This document shows positions 1 through 15,300 of a stretch of 64,000 bases of DNA, one piece after another (position 1 is the stretch's first letter; each line of letters begins with the position of its first letter). The notes beneath the pieces are model-generated. The model saw nothing but the letters and a program-made list of their open reading frames with translations, had not been told where the DNA came from and searched no databases. The position numbers and the translations under genes were made by a program. The stretch comes from Symbiodinium natans (taxonomy: Eukaryota; Sar; Dinophyceae; Suessiales; Symbiodiniaceae), in assembly GCA_905221605.1 (NCBI GenBank), contig CAJNDS010002072.1, positions 522,693 through 586,692 of the forward strand. The letters are read 5' to 3'.

Positions 1-90
1 CCTCTTGTTGACTAGCGGGGATTATAAGGGAACCTACACCCTCCAAAAAATGAATAAGAGTACTAACTACTGGGCATCCTTTATAAAGGC
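1..90. mobile_element. family B MITE remnant at window edge
   Basis: AAGGGAACCTA and ACTACTGGGCATCC match the right two thirds of the family. A further end fragment (CTACTGGGCATCTTAG) is at 232-247. Confidence 0.5.
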
Positions 91-277
91 CGGTGGTTTC
101 TTTATCTGCTGCCCTTATACCTTAATTTAGCCCCTAGATACCCTAATAAGAACCCCCTACAAAACAGAAACCCTGCTTAAAGGGACCACCAACCACTATA
201 ACCCTAAACCCTAAACCCTAAACCCTAAACCCTACTGGGCATCTTAGACAGCATCGACTGAAGCCAGCCAAGGCCAC

Positions 278-343
278 ATGGCATCGATGGAACCCATCCC
301 GCGGTAGCGCTTGAGTCGCTTGCCGTCCTCGGAGTAGAAGTAC
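278..343 (-). CDS. IMPDH: IMPDH copy 1 exon 25 (last in window)
   Basis: Encodes [19 protein letters not shown] and DAM, matching [21 protein letters not shown]. GT donor (AT|GTGGCC). The exon with the RYF dyad lies beyond the left end. Confidence 0.96.
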
Positions 344-3300
344 CTCAGAATACCCAAGTTTTAGGGTTTAGGGTTTAGGGTTTTGGGTTTAGGGTTTAGG
401 GTTTATCCTGAACCCTAAGCCCTAAACCCTAAAAACACTAAAAACACTAACAAGAAACCCAATGGGTTGACGGTTAAGGCTTCCCCTCAGCCCCTCAGCC
501 CCTCAACCCCACAACCCCTCAACCACTCAACGACACCCCATCTGTCAAAATCAATCAAACACTGAGCTCCTGAACCCCCGAACGCCCGAGCCCCTGAACC
601 CTGAACCCCAAACCTTGAACCCTAAACCCTGAACCCCAAACCCTACACCCCAAACCCTAGACCCCAAACCCCAAAACCCCAAACCCAAAACCTAAAACCC
701 AAAACCTAAAACCCAAAACCTAAAATCCTAAACCCCAAGCCCTAAACCCTAAACCCCAAACCCCAAACCCTAAACCCTAAACCCTAAATGCCTAGGGCCA
801 GGGAAGCTGTGCAATGCCTCCGAAGCGCTCACCGGGCGTCTCCGAGGTGCCGGCCAGCAAGCTGCCTGGGCTGATGTTCAGGGTTGAGGGTTTTGGGCTT
901 GGGTTTAGGGTTTAGGGCTTTTAGGGTGTTTAGGTTTTTTTGTTGTTTTTTGTTTTTGTTGGTTTCTTCGGGTGTTTAGGGTTTTTAGGGTTTTGGGGGT
1001 TTTTAGGGTTGTTAGGGTTTTTAGGGTTTTTAGGGTTTAGAGCTTAGGGTTTAGGGTTTGGGGTTTAGGCTTAGGGTTTCGGGCTTAGGGTTCACCATCT
1101 CAAGTCCAAACATTCACTCGTCAAGCAGCTTGTCAAGCGCTGGCAAAACACCCACCCGCCCAAAGAAACCCTAAACCCTTACCCCTGGGCGTAGGAGGGA
1201 GTATAGTGATTGTATGGGGGTTTACGAAAATAAGGACCCCTAACACAGACCCCCCAAATAGTAGGATCCCCTTATAATGAGGACCCCAATAAGTAGCCCT
1301 AAACCCTAAACCCTGAACCCTGAACCCTAAACCCTAAACCCTAAACCCTGAACCCAACAAGGTATCAACATATCGTAAACCCATATTCCTTTGTTAAGAC
1401 AAGGCTGAGGGGCGAAGACCGGACTTGCGTATCGTGAGGTTCCCTACAGCTCCCACCTTCCACCCTGAACGGAAAACCGAAACCCCAACCGCCCCGTTTA
1501 GGGTTAGGGTTTCGGCTTCGGGTTTAGGGTTTAGGGTTTAGGGTTTGGGGTTTAAGGTCTAGGGTTTAGGGTTTAGGGTTCAGGGTTCAGGGAACTTTGA
1601 GATTTCAAAATCCTGTGAAGCTTGGGGATGGCTGTCCGCACCTTGGCCCCACACCGCTTAGGGTTTAGGGTTTAGGGTTTAGGGTTTAGGGTTTAGGGCT
1701 ACGACCCCCGTCCCTCCCCCCTTCGATCCACCAAGAGGCCGCACATCGCAGCACCGGCCCCTAAGCTCAGCGCCTTGACGATGTGGCCTGCGTTCGGGTT
1801 TAGGGTTTAGGGTTTAGGGTTTAGGGTTTAGGGTTTAGGGTTTAGGGTTTGGGGTTTGGGGTTTGGGGTTTGGGGTTTGGGGTTTGGGGTTTGGGGTTTG
1901 GGGTTTGGGGTTTGGGGTTTGGGGTTTATAGGGCTTAGGGTTCAGGGTTTAGGGTTTATAGGGTTGAGGGCTTAGGGCTTGGGGTTTAGGGCTTGGGGTT
2001 TAGGGTTTAGGGCCTCCTCCGACCCTAATTTGATTTGAATTGTAGTGCTAATGGTTATTGTTGAACTTGCTCTGTGTGAAACGCGCAATATGCTATGGTG
2101 GATTACAATGACCCCTAAACCCTCAACCCTACACCCTAAACCTTTAACCCTAATAAAACCTTTAGTCTAGAAAAAAGGGGAGGTTGCATTCGCCTAAGCC
2201 GCACACCCCAAACCCCAAACCCCAAACCCCAAATCCCAAACCCCAAACCTTACCACCCTAAACCCTAAACCAATCCCTTGGGGTTTAGGGTTTAGAGGTG
2301 CAGGGATGCAGGGTCTAAAGATTTAGGGCTTAGAGGCTTGAAGATTGAGGGTTTCAAGGTTTAGGGCTTACGGATATAGGGTTTACAGGAAAACCCTCTC
2401 ATGGGTTTTGGACTTTTGTTGTTTGCATACTCTGGGGGTCCACTACCTTAGCACTCTACAGACCCTCATCTTACACCCTAAACCCTAAAACCTAAACCTA
2501 AACCCTAAACCCTAATTAGACCCGAAACGCAACACCTTAAACCCCAGACCCTACACCCTATAAAACCTAAACCCTGAACCCCAAACCCGACACCTTAAAC
2601 CCTAAACCCTCTAAGCGATCTCAAGTATCAACGCACCCTTTGTAGCCCAGTAACTAACTATACTACAATAAGGGCACCTTTTTGGGTTGGTTACTGTATA
2701 AGGGAACCTTGAACCCAAAACAGGGAAAAGGGTACCATTGGGCTACCAAGCAAAGCACAAACCCTAAATCCTATAAACCCGAAACCCTAAACCCTAAACC
2801 CTGAACCCAACACCTTAAACCCTATAAACTATCTCAAATGTCGACGCACCTGGGCTGGAGATGCCGCCATCCGCCAGGATTGGTACTCCGTACTGTCGCG
2901 CCAGCTTGGCCACCTCTGTGCGGTTCAGGGTTTAGGGTTTAGGGTTTAAGGTTTAGGGTTTAGGGTTTCAAGCGCTGATGCAGGCTTGAGATTTGGAGTC
3001 TAGCCCTATAGGAGCCTACAACAAGTAGGCTTTGGGTTCTTCAGGTAAACGCTAACACCTTATCTAAGATTCCACTGACGTGCCCTCTTGGAATGTGTAG
3101 CGCCTTTTGCTTACGGCCAAATCCCTAAGCCTAAGAATCCAAAATCCACGGCACCCTGAAACGCCACGACGAAAACCACAAGCAAGTTCTCAATTCAGCG
3201 CCTTAGCATTGCGCATCTGCTATTGAAAACTTTATAAACAGGGCCCCTCATCTTTGGGCCAAACAGCTCTGGACCCCAAACCCCAAATCCTAAACTTAAG

Positions 3301-6300
3301 CCCTAAACCCCAAACCCCAAACCCCAAACCCTAAACCCTAAACCCTAACGCACTAATAGTATAACCGTAGATGCAAGCCCGGTCGCGTTGTACACTGCAG
3401 ACGCCTGTGCCCGGCCGCAGGCGCAAACTTCCTCGCCCCGGGCGGCTGGGTTTCGGGTTTAGGGTTTAGGGTTCGTGACTGATGGAGAGCCTTGCAAGCC
3501 ACGATCCCAATCCCAGCAGCCTCTTGAACCCTATGTAACTTGAACAAAACCCTAAACCCTAAACCCTAAACCCTAAACCCTAAACCCTAAACCCTAAACC
3601 CTAAACACAAAAACCCCTGAACAATCCCAAGCAACCTACAAACCCAGAAACCCTTGCAACACCTATATAAGGGTCGCAACCTACAAACACTAAACACCTT
3701 GAACCCCTGCGCAACAAAATTCTGAACCCCCCCCCCCCACACACCCTTCCCAGGTCTTACGGTAATGGTCTAAGGAATGATTAGACCTGGGATTCCCTTT
3801 AGTATACCTTTTGGGGTATGGGAACCCTACACCTAAACCCTAAACCCTAAACCAACTCTTTAAAGTTTACCGTGGGCAGGCCTGAGTGGTGCAGATGGAG
3901 CCGATCCCCATGCCTACACGCAGAGCATCTGCGCCGCACCTAGAGTTCAGGCTTTACCCTTAGGGTCTCGATTTTAGGGGTTTAGGGTTTAGGGTTTAGG
4001 GGTTTAGGGGTTAGGGGTTTAGAAGCTTAGGGGTTTAGGGTTTAGGGTTTAGGGTTTCGAGTTTAGGGTCCATGTACCTACATAGTGAAGACTTGGGCCT
4101 TAAAGTACTTCCTGTAGAAGGACTTTGGGGCCGAACTATATAACAATTTGGTACATGGACCCTTAGGGTTACCTTGGAGGATTATTCACCTTCTGGCTCC
4201 AAGGACTCCTTTTTCTAGAGTTTTTGGACACAAAGGCCTTGTTACATAAGGTTTTTGGGCTAGGTACTCTGAGCCTAACATTAGGGTTAGGGTTTACCTT
4301 GGGTGTTTTTCCTCGTACTTCATGCAGGGCGACTCTCATGACATCAAGCTAGCCCAGAACGTAGGAACTACATTGACTTTGTAGGAGTTCGTCCCTTAGC
4401 CCTCAGCCGCTCTCATTGTCGTATAAACCCAAAACCGACATCCTGCTTCATGACTTTCCTCACGTAGTCCAAGATGGTGGAAACAACAACCGCACACAAA
4501 CAAGCCCCTGAAGCTCGCAAACCCTGCCTACATTTCGGGGATTCCGGTTCAGGGTTCAGGGTTCCAGGTTCAGGGTTCAGGGTTTAGGGTTTAGGCTTCA
4601 GTTGAAGGTTTAGGAAGGGGCTTAGGGTTCCTGAACACCTTACTGCACTTCACAACAAGAGCCGAGATGCTCAATGAGATTCTTGGCCTGCTTCTTTGTG
4701 ACGACGTTGCCCGCCACGACCTCTAACTTAGAATCCTTATAATCCTAGACATCCCTAGACCCCAAAACGCGACTAACCCCAAACGAAAGTAGAACATCCC
4801 AAGGATCGCCTAGCCTGTAGTCTGACATGGGCGATATGAGGGCACTAAACATACCAGGTCGATCTTGTGCAGAGCATCCTTGGTTCGACTTCCGAATCGA
4901 ACCATCTGCTGATGCTGCGAAAGCAAGACGGACCAAGCAGCTGTGATATCGCATCGGTTAGATTCTGGCATGGCGGACCGTTGGGCAACTTTGCTTTTGG
5001 GCACCCGGGTACTTATTTCAAGTAATCAATTACAATGCAGATCTGAACTTTTCAGTTCTCGGAACCCCTTAAACGAAAGGCCCTCATGGATAGAACAAAC
5101 TGAAACACACACACACACACAAACTCTAAACCCTAAACCCTGAACCCTAAACCCTGAACCCTAAACCCTGAACCCTGAACCCTGAACCCAAAACCCAAAA
5201 CCCAAAACCTGCACTGTCTAGTTCCTGAAGCTCTCAATCATGTTTAAGGCTTCGAGTTTAGGGTTTAGGGCAGAAGTCTTCGAGATCCCTCCTAGTGTCT
5301 GAGGGTTTGAGTGTTTAAGAAACCCTAAACCATTTGCTGTGCGGGTCTGCACCTGAAGCAAGACCAGAATCACGATCAAACCCTGAACTAGGCCTACACC
5401 CTTAACCCCAAAACCCTAAACCTTGAACCCCAAAATCCCTAACCACAAAACCCCGCCCTAAACCCTAAACCCCAAACCCCAAACCCCAAACCCCAAACCC
5501 TAAACCCTAAACCCTAAACCCTAACCCCAAACCCTACACCCTGACCCCCCCCCCTCCCTCCTCCCTCCAGACAAAAAACAACAGCAAACACAAAAAGGCC
5601 TGCAAGTCGGGAAAGTTCGACTTGATCCACTTGACCATCTCATGCTGAAACCTCTGGCCCAGGCTGCCACAACGCCCCCAAAACCCAACACCCTACACTA
5701 ACCTAGGGTTTAGGGTTAAGGGTTAAGGGTTAAGGGTTTAGGGTTTTGGGGTTTTGGGGTTTTGGGGTTTAGGGTTTAGGGTGCCCAAATCGCCTGGAAC
5801 CCTAAACCCCTAAACCCCAAACCCATAAACCCCGAAACCCTCTGCAGGGTGTTGGGTGTTGGGCCTTTGGCGCTTCAGCAGTGCATGTTCGAGGTTCGCA
5901 GTCTACAAGGCTTTCCAGGAACAGGAGAAATTCGGAACTGGGGTTTAGGTCCAGGTTGGGATGCTCCCCCTTCCTTAAAGGGGAACAGGATAGGGGGGAC
6001 CATAATCCCTAAATAGGACTGTTAATATAAGGGGGAACATCCCAAGGTTTAGGGTACTTTTTGCTTGCTTAATTCTGATCCTAACCGCAAGTGGACTAAG
6101 GGGCGCTGGAAGAACCCTAAGGCTCCAAATAGCCCAACGTAGGGATTATTTACAGACTTTAGACCCCAATGTAGGTATGATTTGTATGCTTGGAGCCCAA
6201 AGGTCCGTGGGTTATACAGCAGCATATAACCCTAAGGGTCCGCATTCTACATAGGGAATACTTGGGCCTTAGAGTGCTTGTTATATAGGGATTTTGAGGC

Positions 6301-9300
6301 CCAAGTATATAATAATGAGGTACATCGACCCTTATGGTAATTGAGTATTCAATACTGAGGGGTAGGGGGGCTGAATATTAGTGGGAGGGGACTAGGAGTT
6401 TTTGGTCAGTTTCTGGGGCGCCCAAGTGGCACGCTGTCTCCCTGGCTGCTGTCGATGACCACAGCATCCACGCCGGCGGCGACCAGAGCCTGTGGCATGC
6501 AGATGCAGTGTGGAAGGTTCCTGGGATTTAGGGTTTGAACTCTAACCCCTAAACCCTAAACCCTAAACCCTAAACCCTAAACCCTAAACCCTAAACCCTA
6601 AACCCTAAACCGGAGGATTTTGGGTTTAGGGCCATGTAGATGGATCAACTCCTAGAAGCCTGAAAACCCTTCAAAAAAAAGAACTCCTAGATGTGATCCT
6701 CAGGGGACCCAAATAGGGCAGATATGACAGATCCCCAAAAGGGGGCTTATTTTGGTTTACAAGGGGTTTAGGGTTTAGGGTTTAGGGTTTAGGGTTTAGG
6801 GACCCTAAACCCTCAAAAAATGGGAACAAGGGCCTACCCATATGACAGATCCCCAAGGGGCCCACCCAGACTCCGTGGCTTGGATGTGGCTGCTGAACCG
6901 AAGGAGGGGTGAGGGGTTTAGCGTTTAGGGCTTAGGGCTTAGGGTTTAGGGTTTCGGGTGCTTTGGAGTGGAAAGTTGGGTGCGTCATAAGCATAGCTTC
7001 GACAGGGTCAATGCCGAGTCTTGGGTAACTCCGAACCCTCAGTCCATCAGCCTTCTCTTAGGGCAGCTACATGGCGCCTTACTATGGGCCCTAAACCCTA
7101 AACCCTAAACCCTAAACCCCAAACCCCTTATAATCCTATACTCCCCTTAGAACCTGATTGTTGTTTTATCCTCTTGGGTTTTATATGAACGAAAGTGACA
7201 CATAATTCCCAAGGGGATGAAGTATCTTAGGGTAGCTACATGGTCCCTTACTACAGGCCCTAAACAGGGGGCCCTAAACCCTAAACCCTAAACCCTAAAC
7301 CCTAAACCCTAAACCCTAAAGCCTAAGCCCTAAGCCCTAAGCCTTAAGCCCTAAACCCTAAACCCTAAACCCTGAACCCCCCCTTATATACCCCTTAGAT
7401 ACCCTCTTCAAGCTAGAGGCCCACACTTCAGAACCCTATACAGGCGGTTAGGGACCCACATAACCGCCCTTAGAGCTTGATAGCGGTTTTTAAACCCTAG
7501 CAATTTAGCGTTTAGGGTCTAGGGTTCAGGGTTTAGGGTTCAGGGTTTAGGGTGTAGGGTTTAGGGTTTAAGGTCGCAAGACCCTGAAGGGTAGGGTTCA
7601 GGGCCAGGCGGCTTCGTGTCGATGTCGTGTGCTCTTTGGTGTCGGATGGTTCACGGAGCGCAGTTCGAAGGTCTGGGGGTTCCCAACACTAAAACCTTCA
7701 AGGACTTTTTATCTGCGTTGCAAGTGCTCTGAAGAACACCATTTGGGTTCTACCAAAAGTAGGGGACCCCGAAAATAGACCCCAAATAGTAGGATCCCCT
7801 TGTAACAAGGACCCCAATAAGGTACCCCCTAATTTCGGAAACCCCAAACCCTAAACCCTAAACCCTAAACCCTAAACCCTAAACCCTAAACCCTAAACCG
7901 CCATTTACGTTCCAGATATCTGGGTAAGCCTTCACCCGATCGCGATCTGCAGGCCGTGTGCCAATCGCGGCCGCTACCAGCAGCTCCTGCAAAGAGGGTC
8001 AAGGGGTTTATACGGTTTAAAAGAGTTTGTAAGGGTTTACATGGGTTTAGGGTTTAGGGGTTAGGTCGTTCTTCTTTGATTTTACGGATTTCTTAGTTGT
8101 CCAGTAGCCCAGAAAACAAAAGGATAACCATGGGAATTACATAGGGAGTATTAGACCCTGAAAAGGTTAAAGGTTATCTACTCTACTACTCAGATGGGGT
8201 GTAGGTTCTTGGATTTACAGTTTACGAGATTAAACTGTTGTTCTTGACAACTCTTTCAAACTCGGCAGCGCCACAAGGCATCACTCTGACTTAAAGAAAG
8301 ACAGGGTGTTAAGGGTTTAGCTGTTTAGGGTAGAGGATTAATGAACCATGAAAACGGACATTTTGGATGCTTGGGCAGACAACAAGCCTAGGCTGCTAAG
8401 AGGATTAATGAACCATGAAAACGGACATTTTGGATGTTTGTGCAGACAACAAGCCTGAGCTGCTAAAGGACTTTAGGGTTTAGGGTATGGTATCAATAGG
8501 GTTGAGGCTTTGGGGGTTTAATGTTAGGGTATCCCTCAACTCCATACCCATCTATACCCTGCACCCTAAACAGATGCTGCGGGGACCATCCAGCGCAATT
8601 GCGCATGTCGATTTGTGCCGTTGAATCCTAGACCCTAAACCCTTTTTTTGGTCATGGCCCTTGTTATGCAGGGCTTCCCGAAAGGGTGCCTCAGAATGAG
8701 TACAACATAAGCCAGGCAGATACTACGACTATTGATTGTGATCATGAACACTCTTCTCATAGCAAGATTCAGATTCCTCCTGCAACTACAATTTATGTAT
8801 TTTTTCGCATTGCTATGATGAGTGTTGCTATGAAGAGTGATATTCTTACTCGGATTATTACCCTAAACCCTACACCCAAAACCCTGAACCTTCCACCCGA
8901 AACCCTGTTGTCGATATTTTCTGCACCTTGAACGCTTGCATGTCCCGGAAAACCCTCTGGAGCAGTGTTCCTCATAATAATCCTCTTATACACCTAGGGT
9001 TCCGGGTCTAGGGTTTAGGGTTTTGGGTTGCGCAAAAAAGGCAATATCCCACGGGCCTACCTAGCTAATCTGATCTGGGTCGGCCGCCCACAGAACTTTT
9101 GGGGCCGTTTGAAGCGGATTTTGTGTGCATCTCGCCAGTTTGGGCCTTTAAGGGCCTTCAAGGGTTTAGGGTTTAGGGTTTAGGGCTTGGATTCGAAGTT
9201 GAAAGCAGGGTTTTCAGGTGTACAGGTTCAGAGTTTGGAAGCCAGGGCTTTATGAACCTTATTAATTACAAGCCTGATGAAGTCACATCGGCTGGCGAGT

Positions 9301-12300
9301 GTCAAAGTTCTGGTCTTGTGGATCTAGGGTTTATAGGGTTTAGGGTTTAGGGTTTAGGGTTTAGGGTTTAGGGTTTAGGGTTTAGGGTTTAGGGTTTAGG
9401 GCTCAGGGCTTCCTTGTTCAACGGGTGCTTCGTGGCATTGGGGAAGTCCACGTTCTTCTTGATGTCAGTTCCTGCGTCAAAGCTGGAAATCTTCACAGGA
9501 TTGAGCTGCCGAGAGAAATCTATGGTGTTAGGTGTTTTGGGTTTTTTGGGCGATAGCCAAGAAAACCAAGAACGCATTCAGGGTATAGAGTAGCCCCTGG
9601 GCTAAAAACCCATGTACCGAAAGTAGCGGAACCTTGTGCATGGGGGCCATCCAAGTGCTTGCTGTATAGATATCGAGGTACCCTAAACCCTAACCCCCTT
9701 AACCCTAAAAAACCCTAAAACCCCTACCCTGAAACCCATGCAAGCCAAGATTCGCGCCACAAGCGCCACCAACAGGCCACCCCTTGTCACGATGGGCAGC
9801 CTGCGCTTCTGGGATCCCCTCCCTCATTCCCAAGGGAGGGAGGCACTTGGCCAGGGTTAAAATACCCTGAAGCCCTAAAGCCCTGAAAGCTTGAAAACTA
9901 AACCCTAACACCCTAACCCTAAACCCTAAACCCAGACACCCTAACACCCTAACACCAAACACCCCAACACCCCAACACCCTAAACCGGAAGACTTTTGCA
10001 CCCCAAAAGCTTACACCCAAAAAACCCCGCAAAGGCTCTGGTCCCCACCCCAGAGTCTGGTAGTCGCCAGGTCGATGGTTAAGCCGGCACTCAAGGTTCA
10101 GGGTTTAGGGTTTAGGGTTTAGGGTTTCGGGTTTAGGATTTAGGGTTTAGGATATAGGGTTTAGGGTTCAACCCTAAACCCTAACATAGTTGCTGCCCAG
10201 CGACTTTCCTTTCTTTGACTTCTGCAGCACGTCATTGGCCTCGCCGGAGATCCAGGCAGTTGCTGAGGTTTAGGGTTTCAGGGCTCCTAAACCCTAAACC
10301 CTAAACCATAAACCCTAAACCCTAAACCCTATATCTTAACCCGTGTACAAGAGGCCTTCATCCCAGCTACTTGGAGCCGAGGGGGGTGGGGTGGAGTTTA
10401 AGTGTTTGCTTTTTTTGGGGCAGTGGTGGAGGGATCTCGGGTTGTCCCGGGCTTGAAGTTCGGTGGGATCCGCCCCAGCGCCTGCAGTGCTTCATCGTAC
10501 TAGGTTCAGGGCTTAGGGTTTGCTAGGGTTTAGGGCTTAAAGCTTCAAACACCTCTTCCCACAGTCGCATTCGAGCTCTTCGACTCCTACTTGTGTAGAA
10601 ACGCTACATCTTGCTCTTGGGTTTATAGGGTCTCGAATTGCTGACTGCATCTCTCAATCCTGTAAATGCCAATGCGAAGACCATCCTGCAGGTGAGGCCC
10701 TCAGTTGTTGTGCTAGGGATCTGACTTCACCCTAAAACCTAAACGGTGAGAGCCTTTCCACAAAAGGCTGCTTAATTAAGCCAAACTTTGCATGCTTGCT
10801 TGGGCGTCAGAGGAACAGCGCTGGAGGGACGCATACCTCCCGAAACCCGGAGGCCCTTCAAAGCATTGAAACAAACACAGGGTAACGCCTACATGTCCAA
10901 CCAAACACACCCGGAACGCTCCTGTGCAACCCTGTACGCTGCCCAACCCCAAGATGGGTTTAGGGTTTGGGGTTTAGGGTTTAGGGAAGGGTTTAGGGTT
11001 TAGGGTTCTACCCACCCTGCGCCTCTAAAAGGTCGCAGCCTTCAAATAGTGTCACCTGCAGGTGACTCAGAGTTTAGGGTTTAGGGTGTAGGGTTTAGGG
11101 TTGTGGCTGCGCCATGACACCAGATACTGAGCAGTCGTGATGAACCGTCAACCCCCTCCCCCAGACCGTGAGTACAGTGTCTAACCCGTTCTCCAACTAT
11201 TGAAAACGGTTGCGGGGCCAAAGGGTTATAATGTTGGGAGCTTTTGGTTTGGTAAGAGTTTAGGGTTCAGGATTGAGGCTTTGGGATACGAGTTGAGGAT
11301 ATTGGGTAGAGCCAACAACGCAACAACACATCGAGACGCACAAGTGCAGCTCTTGGCAATTGTTGGTAGCTCCCTGCAGCTCTGACCCAGCCACTGTTTA
11401 GGGTGTAGGGTTTAGGATTTAGGGTTTAGGGGTTCGCCCCTGCAAAATGTGCCGGTGCTGGTGGTCTTTCTTGCTGAATCTACCCTTCCAAACCGTTGAC
11501 ATCCCGAAAACCGACCCTTGAACCCTAAAGGCCTTACTGAAGGTCCTAAACCCTAAAGGCCCTTATAAACCCTAAGCCCGAAACCCCAACCCCCCCCCCC
11601 CCTAAAGGCCCTTATAAACCCTAAACCCTAAACCCTAAACCCTAAACCCTAAACCCTAAACCCTAAACCCTAAACCCCAAGACGCGGCAAGCTGCCAAGT
11701 TGGCTGTTGGGGTCATGATCTCGCTAAGGCGGGTCTTGCGGTCCTGGCCGCACTCGCGCTATCTTCTGACCTAGCGTTTAGGGTTTAGGGTTTAGGGTTT
11801 AGGGTTTAGGGTTTAGGGTTTAGGGTTTAGGGTTTAGGAGTAGAAACTCCAATGCGCCGAAACAAAGGGGAAAGAAAGTGCTTGAATTCAGAACCGCAGG
11901 CATAGGATCAGTCATGGGATTCACGTCCTGGACGAAATCGGTGTCTCGCTTCGTCACCTGATCTGGTTGTTTAGGGTTTAGGGTTGAGGGGTTTCGGGTT
12001 TAATTGAGGTTTAGGGTTTGGGGGTTTAGACTGCGGATGGTGGAAATACGTACTGTGACAGTGAGGGTTGTGGGAACTTCTCGGGAAACGAGATCCCACA
12101 AACGCCGAAAGTCTGCCACAGCCCTAAACCCTAAACCCTAAACCCTAAACTCTAAAGCCTAAACCCTAAACCTTGAACCCAAACTCCGAAACCACATATC
12201 CCTGCACACGCTTAGTTGCAGGAGCCAAAGGAAATGATCAGCATCATCCCCTCATCGCGCCTCTACTTGGTAGCCAAGTAACCATATTATGAGGGAACCC

Positions 12301-15300
12301 GAGGACCAAAAAGAAAGGGTGTAGGGTTTAGGGTTTAGGGTTTAGGGTTTCGGGTTTAGGGTTTAGGGTTTAGGGTTTAGGGGTTTAGGGTACTACCAAG
12401 TACATAACAGATAAGCGGAAGATAGCCTCGCCAAAAGGTACCATTCGAGGTCAATAGACGCCCTGTGTTACGCCCCCTCAACTTCCCAGAAACGGGAACA
12501 AGGCTTGGAGGTGTAGGTGTTTTGGGTTTAGGGTTTAGGGTTTAGGGTTTAGGGTTTAGGGTTTATAGGGCTTGGGGTTTAGGGTTTGGGCTTCAAGGCT
12601 AGCGCAAGCACGTCACACGGGATTCGGTTGGATGACAGTGTTGGGGTTTCGGTTGCGGGCTGGGGGTATTCTAAGGGTCCATGTACATAAATAGGGACTA
12701 CTTGGGCTTGAAAGTACACTGTATTCAGGTACATGGACACTGACATGGAGTACTTAAGAACTGAACCCTACACACTAACCCCAAAACCCTACAGCCAAAA
12801 ACCTTCCAAGTTTAAATCGGCATCCTCACAGCCGCCCTCAGGAGCGACCAAGGGAGTTCAACCCCGTAACCCCTGTATTTCTGGGTTTGGGGTTTGGGGT
12901 TTGGGGTGTAGAGTTTAGGGGGATAGTCAGGTGTATTCAGTTCGGCTGGTAACTCATACAAAGAACCCTTCTTCGACTTAAGGCAACTTAGAGTGGGGCC
13001 ACTCTTTAAGGGACAAAGGTTCCCAAGTGACCAGGAATAAATGGAGTACATTGTTCGTGCTTAGCAGGCCGAGAAAGGAACAACTCTAAACCCTAAACCC
13101 TAAACCCTAAACCCCCCCTAACGGGAGCTAGAGCATGAGGTTCCTTATAACCCCCCCCCCCCCCCCCCCAACACAAGACAAAATGAGGGGGGGGGGGGGG
13201 GGGGGGGGTGATCTACATTGTGATCTTGGGCCTTCATTCTCGTACAGGGTTGAGAGTTTAGGGGTTAGAGCTCAACTATAGAGCAGGAAATACTCCAACT
13301 CCCAAAGCAACGACAAGTATCTCAAAGGATCCATGTCCCCATCTATGGTGCAAACTTCGACCCACCAGGGACCACAGTACTTACAGGAATATATACTCCC
13401 CGGCAAAAAGATACCTAAACCCTAAACCCTAAACCCTAAACCCTAAACCCTAAACCCTAAACCCCAAACCCCAAACCCTAAACCCTAAACCCTAAACCCT
13501 AAACCCTCTGAGGTGAGATGAGCCGCAAGGCCCAGGAGCTTAGCTCCCATCTGCCCATTCTCCGTGACGGGGAAGCCCGTGAAGCCAACGGTGCCTTCAG
13601 TCCGTCTTCCGGGGGTTTAGGGTTTAGGGTTTAGGGTTTAGGGTTTGGGGTTTGGGGTTTGGGGTTTAGGGTTTGGGGTTTGGGGTTTGGGGTTTAGGGT
13701 TTAGGGTTTAGGGCTTAGGGGACTCTAGGGCTTCAGAGGGTTTAGGGGGTTGAAGGGGCATTAGGGGCTTAGCTTTTTTTAGTGGTTTTGGGGGGCTTAG
13801 GGGCTTATTCATTAAGGTTGAAGATGCAGGGTCTCTAGGCTTTCGGTGGCCGGGTCGCAACGCAAGACTTCCAAGCGTTCGATGACGGAACTCTACTGAG
13901 GTTGGAGACCGCTGAGAGAAACCGGGCACTGAACACGATGAGTCCCCAGAACCTCGCCCGAGACAGCTTGCAAGATACCAATACCCCAGCTTGGGGTTTA
14001 GGGCTACCCTAAACCCTGAACCCTAAACCCTAAATCCTAAACCCTGAACCCTAAACCCTTGCAGAACCCATGGCCTGAGTAACATGCGGCTGCTGATAGC
14101 TTACTCCATGAACTGTCGAACTTCAACAACAAACCTATATTCTGCGTCGCTGAACACCTACTACCCTCAACCCGAACACCTAAGCCTAAACCCTAAACCC
14201 TAAACCCTAAACCCTAAACCCTAAACCCTAAACCCTAAACTCTCAATTCTGGCAGCTCTTGAGCTTGTCCAGCTCCTCCACGGTCATCGTGGGAGGGACA
14301 CAGCGCGGCTCCAAAATGAAGCCGGCCTGTTCGGGTTTGGGGTTTAGGGTTTAGGGTTAAGGGTTTAGGGCTTACGGTTTCCAGCCCCAAAAACCTTAAG
14401 CCCTATCAGCCCGATAAACCCTGTACACCCTCAGTGACTTGTGGGTTCAGTCTCTTCAATCGAGCGGGCGCATCTCGGAAACCTGAACCCGAACCTGAAA
14501 CACTGCACCCAAAACTCAACTAAATGCAGTTCCTAGGCCAAAGCAGAACAACAACTCTGCATCAACCTACAAAGCCTGAAAGGGGGGAACTCAAGAGATC
14601 TGGGATGTAAGTTTAAGGTTTAGGGTTGAGGGATAAGTATGTAGGGTGTCGGGTTGCTAAGGTTCAACGGACCTCTCGGTGGGTTCAACCCCACCCCCCA
14701 GCGCCATCCCCCATGACAACAGCGTGGAGCCGCACACCATGCTTGGAGGTTCCTTGTACCTGTTAACCAATTATAACCCTAAGGGTCCATGTACCTAATT
14801 ATTAGATACTTGGGCCCTAAAGGCCTTAAAGAGGAGGTACTTTAAGCCCCAAGTACTCCTTATTTAGGTACATGGACCCTTAGGGTAACTGTGCTTATAA
14901 CCCATTTGTAAGCCCCTTAAGTGCCCGAATGTGGTTATAAGTACAGATATAAGTACAGTCATAACTGGTTAAGAAATATCTTGAACCTCCAAGTGGAACC
15001 TAGGAACATTAACTACAGCTCCGCTCTAGTGCTTGGAGCCCGTCCCCTCCACTATCCGAACCTCTAACCCCTAAGAGTCCGTGTAACTCATTATTATGTA
15101 CTTTCGCCCTAAAGTCCCTAAATTAGGAGTTACTTTAAGGCCCAAGTATTCCCGATTTAGGTACATGGAACCTCAGGGCAAGGAAGAAAACCAACAGCAA
15201 CAGAGAGGGCAGCAGCGCAAGCCTTGTACTTCTTGACCCTGGCCACCTCTGCAGCCTGTTTCCCGGGTTTAGGGTTTAGGGTTTAGGGTTTAGGGTCTGG

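Noticed and set aside
8686-8931. 81-codon plus-strand frame
   Set aside because: Runs into CCCTAAA units and has no splice-rule or homology support.
10430-10500. Exon of IMPDH copy 1 reading [10 protein letters not shown]
   Set aside because: It looked like the AGITLKEA stretch, but the exon at 11,023-11,055 matches copy 2 and fits the phase; this one does not.
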